From Microcebus murinus (Eukaryota; Chordata; Mammalia; Primates; Cheirogaleidae), in NCBI RefSeq assembly GCF_040939455.1, contig NC_134117.1:64068501-64132500 (forward strand): DNA of 64,000 nt, in the 5' to 3' direction. The notes under the pieces are model-generated. The model did not search any database and had not been told where the DNA came from. It was given only the letters and a program-made list of their open reading frames with translations. Below, in pieces: positions 58,414 to 64,000 of this stretch. The first letter of the stretch is position 1. Each line of letters opens with the position of its first letter. Position numbers and translations under genes: made by a program.

Positions 58414-59570
58414 TGATGAACTAATTAGTATAGTGTCAGCTAAGTTTGAGAATTACTTTTTTAAAAACCATCTGTTTTGTCATAAAAGTTTCTTTATAAG
58501 CCATATGCAGGCACAGCATTTGTTCTTTTTTTCCCCCTCCCCAAAGTTATCTTCTGTGTGCTTTGTTTCTGCATCTTGTAGCCTGAATGGCTGTTTCAAA
58601 CTGTCTAGGAAGAATGCAAGGAGTCCAGCAGAATAAATGATTGTTTAATTTTAAAACATCAGTTGACTGAGGATGTATTTGTGCTGCCAGTGATCACAGA
58701 GACTGTGGACTACATCATCTCCAACCCACAGCATTATGCAGAAATTCTGTTTCCAAAGTGGTAAAGCCTTAGATCATATTGCCTTTTGAGCCTTGATTTT
58801 CCTATTTAAAAATGGGACAGTTTGTAAGAAGTTAATTAAATTAAATACAAGAGGTCAATGCATTATATAATCTAATAAATGAGATTTATAATAAATCTAA
58901 TAAATTATTAAATCTAATAAGTTAGATTGTATAATGTATCTAATATAATCTATTATATTGTAAATGATATATTATAGATGAAGAGATTTTGTAAACTCTT
59001 AAATACAAAAGAAATAACAGTTCTATATAGTTTAGTCATTGCAATAAGCAATGACTAACCACAAGAAAGCAAGATAGTATGAGTCATGAAGTGACAGTTT
59101 TTGCTCAATGGTGATTCCCCAAATTTCTCTTCTCTAGTCATTTTTTTGTACATATTTGCTGAATGCAAGCATACAAACATGCACATTCAGTCTTTTGCAA
59201 GCTAGTGAGGTTAATGACTATCAAGTAACCTTTTATTTTCTCTTTATCTTAAACTTTAACCTAAATTCTCAGCACAAATCTGATAGTTATTCCTGCTTCT
59301 CACTTGATCAAAATTACGTGGTTGTACTTGAGTCCTCTTGATATCTTAAGAGTCTGGCTACGTATTCCTGGGCCAGAAGCAATCAAAAGATCAAGAGCAT
59401 CGATATCAGTTCAGGAATGTGTGGACAGAGCCCATGATCAAGCAAGAAGTACTGGTTATAAGTACAATTCAATGTGCTTAAAACAATTCAATAAACTCTG
59501 ATAGATGATAAAAATTTCTAAAGCATGCTATACACATAAGGAGCATATAACAATATTTTATAGAGAGTCA
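58414..59570. other. Unassigned; AT-rich repeats at 58860-58985
   Basis: 58860-58985 holds several copies of 'aatctaataa'-like words in both orientations ('aatctaataagttagattgt'), giving potential hairpins. The rest is unremarkable. Confidence 0.45.
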
Positions 59571-59960
59571 ATTTCTTGGTAGTAATAGTAACAGTGTTGG
59601 TGTCATTTGTTTAAATTTATTCAGCATTTGATACTTTTCTAAGTCCTTTCAAACATATTGTCTCACAACAATGCTTAGTTTCCCCCATGCATCCCAATTT
59701 ACAGGCAATAAGTTTAAACGGTAGCAGAAAACAGATCAAGATCCATGATAGCTTACTTTTTTTTAATGTCTGCTAGATGCAGAACTTCGTCATTCTTATT
59801 ATCATGTACTATTCCAACCTACAGGGATATATTGTAAGTATGGAGGCACAGGAACTTGGCCAATCTCTCAACAAGATTAGTGATAGAGCTAGGATTTGAA
59901 CTTGCGTCTTCTGACCTTTTGACCAGCACAGTTGCTGGCTATACTCACACCCTGGGTCAC
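59571..59960 (-). mobile_element. MIR SINE, minus strand, with internal gap
   Basis: 59625-59690 ('tttctaagtcctttcaaaca') and 59815-59945 ('ggaggcacaggaacttggcc', 'gtgatagagctaggatttga', 'acttgcgtcttctgacctt') are the two halves of a reversed MIR. About 100 bp between them is unexplained. Confidence 0.7.
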
Positions 59961-60431
59961 TCTGTGAGAATGAACCTGGCTGTGTGTGGAGCAAGAGGAG
60001 AAAGAGAAACAGACCAGCAGGAAGAAAGCAGAGCTGTATTGAAGAGATGGTCACACCACGACTGCCAGGCTGTGATGCATCTCATCTGGTGAAAATTATT
60101 AAATATTTCCTGGATTGCCCCGTGGATTCCAGTAGCTCCCTTCTTCACATACTTACTGGAACAGCTGCATTCACTTCATGCAAATGTGTCAGATAGAGAT
60201 AGTCAATTGACAGAAAATATGGAAGAAAAAAGATTTGAAAGCAGAATCTGGAAACACATTATTCATAAATGTCACCTCTATCATTTCAAAGTCCAGAGCA
60301 ACAGATTTTGAAATTGGGGAGAAAAATAATATCCAAGGAATGTTCTCCAATCTTAGAATAGTATTTTCCACCAAAAGAGTGATACCTACTGCATACAGAG
60401 TCATTCATTTTAGGAATATTGCGCATGTGCA
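59961..60431. other. Unassigned non-coding DNA
   Basis: Several overlapping short frames on both strands; none has a recognisable domain. Confidence 0.45.
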
Positions 60432-60458
60432 TACACACACACACACACACACACACAA
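60432..60458 (+). repeat. (AC)n microsatellite, 27 bp
   Basis: About 13 AC units next to 'gcgcatgtgcat'. Confidence 0.9.
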
Positions 60459-60559
60459 CTATGTGACTGAAAAACAAGAACTTGACAAGGTGGTGACTCG
60501 TGCTGGGAGTGGGGAGTTGGGCTGAGAGGTAGATATAGTGAAGGCTGGAAGAGAACAGA

Positions 60560-60720
60560 GCCCTAGACCCTGATCCCGAGGGTTTTAGCAGTCGCAGCGT
60601 AGAATCAGGTGCTGAGACTGTCAGGAGCAGTGAATGCCAACCAGCGCAGGATTTCCGTCCCTGATCTCTGACGGGAAAACTGATGGAACACACAAGTCCC
60701 TCGATGATCCCCCGAGAGAC
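60560..60720. promoter_or_regulatory. Small CpG-dense patch
   Basis: About nine CpGs in roughly 150 bp (words such as 'cagtcgcagcgtag', 'ccgtccctg', 'ctgacggg', 'ccctcgatg', 'ccccgagagacgcc') with about 54% G+C, against a CpG-poor, AT-rich surrounding. This is a mini CpG island by composition, though shorter than the usual 200-bp cut-off. It could be a minor promoter, enhancer or recent unmethylated insert. No TATA box or exon could be tied to it. Confidence 0.3.
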
Positions 60721-60736
60721 GCCAACAGACTGAGCT

Positions 60737-60749
60737 GGGGGGGGGGGGG
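60737..60749 (+). repeat. Poly(G) run, 13 bases
   Basis: Uninterrupted G13. Long pure G runs are uncommon and error-prone in sequencing, so the exact length may be wrong. Confidence 0.85.
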
Positions 60750-60960
60750 CTTTTGTGACGGTGAATCTTCTGAATCAATAAGGGACATAATGTTTGTGTC
60801 AGATGTAGATAGATGTGATGAACATGTTTCGAAGAAGTACTATAGTCCAATTCTTACACCATAACTGACATAGTTAAGATAATAGTTTATGTGTACGTAC
60901 TAATGCTATGTTCAAACTCTTGCTTCTGGCTAGTGATTTTGCTATTGCTGTTATTTTGAC
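60750..60960. other. Unassigned non-coding DNA
   Basis: Nothing recognised. Confidence 0.5.
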
Positions 60961-61062
60961 TATTTTTTTCTGTCGTCTTTTTGTTTCTCCTTTCTTCCTC
61001 TCCTCCTCCATCCGTCCCCCTTTTCCTGTCTTTCTTTCTTTCTGTCTGTCTGTCTGTCATTT
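60961..61062 (+). repeat. Pyrimidine tract ending in (TCTT)n(TCTG)n
   Basis: T/C-rich run with 'ctttctttctttctgtctgt' at its end. Confidence 0.85.
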
Positions 61063-61619
61063 TGGAAGTGTAAGTGAGTAGAAAGACAACATTATGTAGA
61101 GACTTCTACCATGAAAGAAAACCTAGAAATTTCCTAGTTAAGTGTTTCCTAAAGTTCATTTTATGATGAATTAGTTGCACAAGATATTTTTAGGGGGATT
61201 TTGTGATCATATAAAATGAGGGAAATATGGCATTTTATATTTCTCCTTCATACCCATTGGCAGATTAAAGACTCTGAGACATTTTTCAATCGAGATATCT
61301 ATTTAATATTGTTTGACCTAGTTTTTCCCAAAGTTATATTCAGTGCCCCTGAATACCACTTGGGTAATACCACTAGAACTCAAGGAACCAGCGTTGCTCA
61401 AATCACTCTTAGAGAAAAAGATGGTTCATTCCATCTCATCATTCACTGCAGGAATAACATGTCAACACTAACCACTGATATTTATGAACATGTGTTTTGG
61501 GTCTTGTTAGGAGCTCTGAGCAATAACTAAGGAAGTAGCATGTGACAGGCCCCCTTTAAAGGTTAGATTTGGCTCCTTTAATGGACACTTTCATAGAGTT
61601 TTATATTATTTATTTTATG
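61063..61619. other. Unassigned; possible MER-type DNA element remnants
   Basis: 'gtgtttcctaaagttcattt' (61141) and 'agtttttcccaaagttatat' (61320) resemble ends of medium-reiteration DNA elements ('gtgtttcccaaagtgtgttc'). Too diverged to assign. Confidence 0.3.
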
Positions 61620-62040
61620 CCAAGACATCTGTTACAACATATTGCATAAGAAATTCATAAGTTCCTGGGCTGAGGCATTTGGCCTGTGTCAGCAAAGACA
61701 TTTTCCGAACAATACTTAATTATCCTGGTAAAAAATGCACATTTATCACAATGAGTCGTCATAAGGAATTTGGGACAACAAAAGACCTTCTTTTACCCTG
61801 CTAAGGGGCTAGACATCGGATTTCTGTTTAGACTGCTAATAGCTGTTAATCAATTCATGATGACTTTATTCCTCTATGATTAACCAGGGAAATGTATTTA
61901 TCTGAATACTAGCTAAGGTGCCTTTTAAAAATTGTTTTAAAACTTCCCTGATTATGTGACATGTGCCACTAAATGAACCTCAAAAAGAATCTTTTATCCT
62001 ATCTTTGCATAATTGATTTTTTTCTAATTTAATGTGGTAT
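61620..62040. other. Repeat-free block, possible conserved non-coding element
   Basis: About 420 bp with no recognised repeat. It contains several homeodomain/TALE-like words close together ('agctgttaatcaattcatga', 'tgactttattcc', 'gattaacc'). Regulatory function is only a suggestion. Confidence 0.25.
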
Positions 62041-62109
62041 TGACAGGAAAAAAAAACACCTAGCCGTAGGAAATTTAAATTTCTATCTTTTTTATCCTTT
62101 CCTTCAGAC

Positions 62110-62830
62110 TCTGTGCTCCTATGAACATGTTTGAATCTTGAGCGATGTTATTGTTCATCCTGCAAACTCTTCTTCTAGCTTTTGTGACCTTCTCCTGCTG
62201 ACACCAACACACTCACATGTGCACCATCCAAGTCTTTATTCCAGTCACTGATATAAATGTCAGGGAGGGCAGTGCAAGGGCCACACACACAGCTGGCTGC
62301 TTGAGGCGTCCATCCAATTTGATATTAGCCAGCACTTTTGAGGGACAGTGATAATTACATTAACTATAGATCTACCAGACTATGTCATCTTCCTCCATTT
62401 TGTCCACAGTGACATCATCTGCTCTGCTAAAAACCAAGAAACACTCCATCTATGCCATTCTTCTACTTTATTAGTCTATTAATGCAACTGAAGGAGGAAA
62501 TTGTACTAGTTTGGCTTGTCTTATTATTGCAATTCATGAGGGAACTTTGTAATACGTCTTTATAATTTTATACTACCACACTTCTGGTTTTATTTATGCA
62601 AGTCTATTTTTACCTCTTTGAAATAAGAATACAGGACCACCTCCACTCTGTTGGCATCTCTTTGTCTTCCAAGGTTTTGTAAATGCTACTTTGTAATTAT
62701 TCTCAAGGGTATTTGCAACTTGTTCATTTGTAAAGGATTGTCCAAAAGATTTAAAAATATTTGTATTTGAGACCTGATTCAACTCATAATGGTATAGTCG
62801 TTTAAAATCTTCCTTATAAAAGAATATGCT
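62110..62830 (-). mobile_element. L3/CR1-type LINE ORF2 relic
   Basis: On the plus strand the order 'tttattccagtcactgatat', 'gggagggcagtgcaagggcc', 'catccaatttgatattagcc', 'cattttgtccacagtgacat', 'tctatgccattcttctactt', 'ttggcttgtcttattattgc', 'cactctgttggcatctcttt' is the reverse complement of an L3/CR1 reverse-transcriptase gene. An 80-codon frame (62594-62836, minus) keeps part of it, ending near a 'FLFQRGKN' stretch that corresponds to 'FKKGK' of CR1 proteins. Other frames are broken. It is over 700 bp long, unusual for so old an element. Confidence 0.8.
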
Positions 62831-63123
62831 CATCAAGAAGGTAGGTTGAACACATGAACCATCTTGTACCTATCCCCCTTGAAATCACTGAATAATAGAA
62901 ATAATGCAAAAAATAAAAATAGATCAATAGTGCCAGGCGGCAGGAATCATTTGACAGAAAATCCTAAAAATCTATTGCATGTGGAATTAGTTTGTTGGAG
63001 AAACAAGAGTAGACAAAACCATAATTTACATTTGGTAAAAAAAAAAAAAATAGAAAAGGGAAAGGCAGGTTCTCTGGAACTTGAATTTCATGATCAACAA
63101 ATGCAAGACAAGCCTTTTGGGCT
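62831..63123. other. Unassigned non-coding DNA
   Basis: There is an A-run at 63038-63050. The 123-codon plus frame at 62864-63235 has no recognisable domain and runs into MER5. Confidence 0.45.
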
Positions 63124-63272
63124 AGTTCTTCTCAAACGTCAATGCCATATAAATCACCTAAAGAACGATTTATTAATAAAATGCAGTCTGATTAGAAGGT
63201 CTGTGGCCAGGGACAAGAGTCTACTTTCATGCTAGGCAATGCTAATGCTGCTGGTCCTTGACTGTTGCTGTG
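63124..63272 (+). mobile_element. MER5-type hAT-Charlie DNA element
   Basis: 'agttcttctcaaacgtcaat', 'tataaatcacctaaagaacg', 'gcaatgctaatgctgctggt' follow MER5A from its 5' inverted terminus to near the 3' one. Non-autonomous and diverged. Confidence 0.8.
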
Positions 63273-63279
63273 AATAGCA

Positions 63280-63348
63280 AGCCCAGCAATCGGATTGTTA
63301 ACCAGCCCTCCAGGGCATTCTGATTCACACTCAAATGTGAGACCTGCT
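63280..63348 (-). mobile_element. Second MER5-type element, half, inverted
   Basis: 'agcccagcaatcggattgtt', 'aaccagccctccagggcatt', 'ctgattcacactcaaatgtg' are the reverse complement of the first half of MER5A. It lies within 10 bp of the preceding copy in the opposite orientation. Confidence 0.75.
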
Positions 63349-64000
63349 AGTAGTTAGGTGAAGAGGTGCATTCAGTTTACTGAGCCTATTACCTATGTTC
63401 ACCACTTTTTCATTCCTTCTCCTGTTCCAAGCTGCAGGCCCAACAAGTATTTTCTCCTCCTCTTAAAACCCTACATAGCTCTGTTCTCAGAGGAAATTAA
63501 TCAATGCTCCTGAGGATGTTTACAGTGTTGATTTGCTATCAGAGGTAGAACAAAGCAAATTTGGAGATAAACTTTATTCTTTCCATTTACATGAAAGAGG
63601 AACAAAGAAAAGGCAACTCTGCCCAGGGGGAAAAAATCTATCCAAGAGAACCATCAATGTTGAAGCATTTTTTTTATTTTGGCATTTGCATGACAGGGTC
63701 CCAAGCTAGCCTGCCAGTTTCCTATTCACCTTTCCCAGAATTAGAATTTATATGGAGCCTGTGTCAAGTTGTGCTTCTAATTTTTTTTTTTTAGGGATCA
63801 GTTCAGGGCAACCACAGAAACAAACATGCCATATATTAAAACGCTTAAAACTTACGATTTAAAAACTATTAAATAAAATATGTTTGTCCTTCTAGCTTTA
63901 CGATCTGGATCGCCAGGTTCATACTTAGAAATTAGTTCTATTTGGGGTTCCACTCTGAATGTGAAGCCAGCCACAGAGCTCTCCACCCACTGGACAACCA
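63349..64000. other. Unassigned non-coding DNA
   Basis: T-runs near 63669 and 63781-63793. No gene or repeat was recognised up to the window end. Confidence 0.5.

Noticed and set aside
60286..60693. 135-codon minus-strand frame, the longest in the window
   Set aside because: Crosses the AC repeat ('CVCVCV'), shows no domain, and an open frame of this length is expected by chance in 64 kb. The CpG content of its upstream part is reported separately.
1..64000. Search for tRNA, rRNA, snRNA or other structured RNA genes
   Set aside because: MIR and Alu regions carry tRNA- or 7SL-derived sequence, but no intact cloverleaf or box A/box B pair outside these repeats was seen by eye.

Overview
This is a gene-free stretch of primate nuclear DNA. 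The lineage is most likely Malagasy lemur (Lemuriformes, mouse-lemur type). Two things point there. The Alu copies at 5967-6261 and 22110-22370 carry the right-monomer wording that I recognise from strepsirrhine Alu (gaggttgctgtgagctaggctgac). Two short LINE-1 copies (1283-1358 and 32592-32889) end in 'tttgta(t/c)ccccataatat', which I recognise, less firmly, as a lemur L1 3' end. The rest of the repeat set is standard eutherian: L1M, L2, L3/CR1, MIR, MaLR and ERVL LTRs, MER5, MER20 and a Tigger-type element.

I found no convincing protein-coding exon, tRNA, rRNA or CRISPR array. The open frames are short (about 60-135 codons) and look like chance frames or repeat relics. The long CA and GGAA frames are microsatellites read as protein. 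The window is probably an intergenic desert or a large intron, and the sequence does not say which gene it belongs to.

Layout. 1-5.9 kb: mostly unidentified AT-rich DNA with a tiny L1 tail, an L2 tail and a CA repeat. 5.9-8.1 kb: an old L1M 3' UTR hit by a younger L1 with an inverted 5' end and by an Alu. 8.8-9.2 kb: MLT1-type LTR. 10.6-11.7 kb: L1M 3' UTR. 12.1 kb: compound microsatellite. 14.8-15.5 kb: ERVL-like LTR. 17.2-18.0 kb: MaLR-like LTR containing a MER20. 19.7-23.3 kb: two L1M bodies, the second split by an Alu. 24.9-31.1 kb: L2 pieces, an ERV1-like LTR and an ATTA-rich block that could be regulatory. 32.6 kb: lemur-type L1, also with an inverted 5' end. 35.8-42.6 kb: cluster of MIR and L2 relics plus a very old RTE/CR1-like 3' end. 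43-44 kb: GATA-like and pyrimidine tracts. 45.4-49.3 kb: L2, MIR, Tigger and a long L2. 52-58.4 kb: L1 tails, MIR, a GGAA/GGGA tract and a 174-bp local duplication. 59.6-63.4 kb: MIR, a CpG-rich patch, a long L3/CR1 relic and a MER5 pair.

Nothing here amounts to a new multi-gene system. The most useful leads are the 174-bp duplicated segment of unknown origin (57108-57281 and 58240-58413), the CpG-dense patch at 60560-60720, the well-preserved ancient element at 36958-37197, the two L1 copies with 5' inversions, and the GGAA/GGGA tract. All repeat family names are from recognition by eye and should be confirmed with RepeatMasker.
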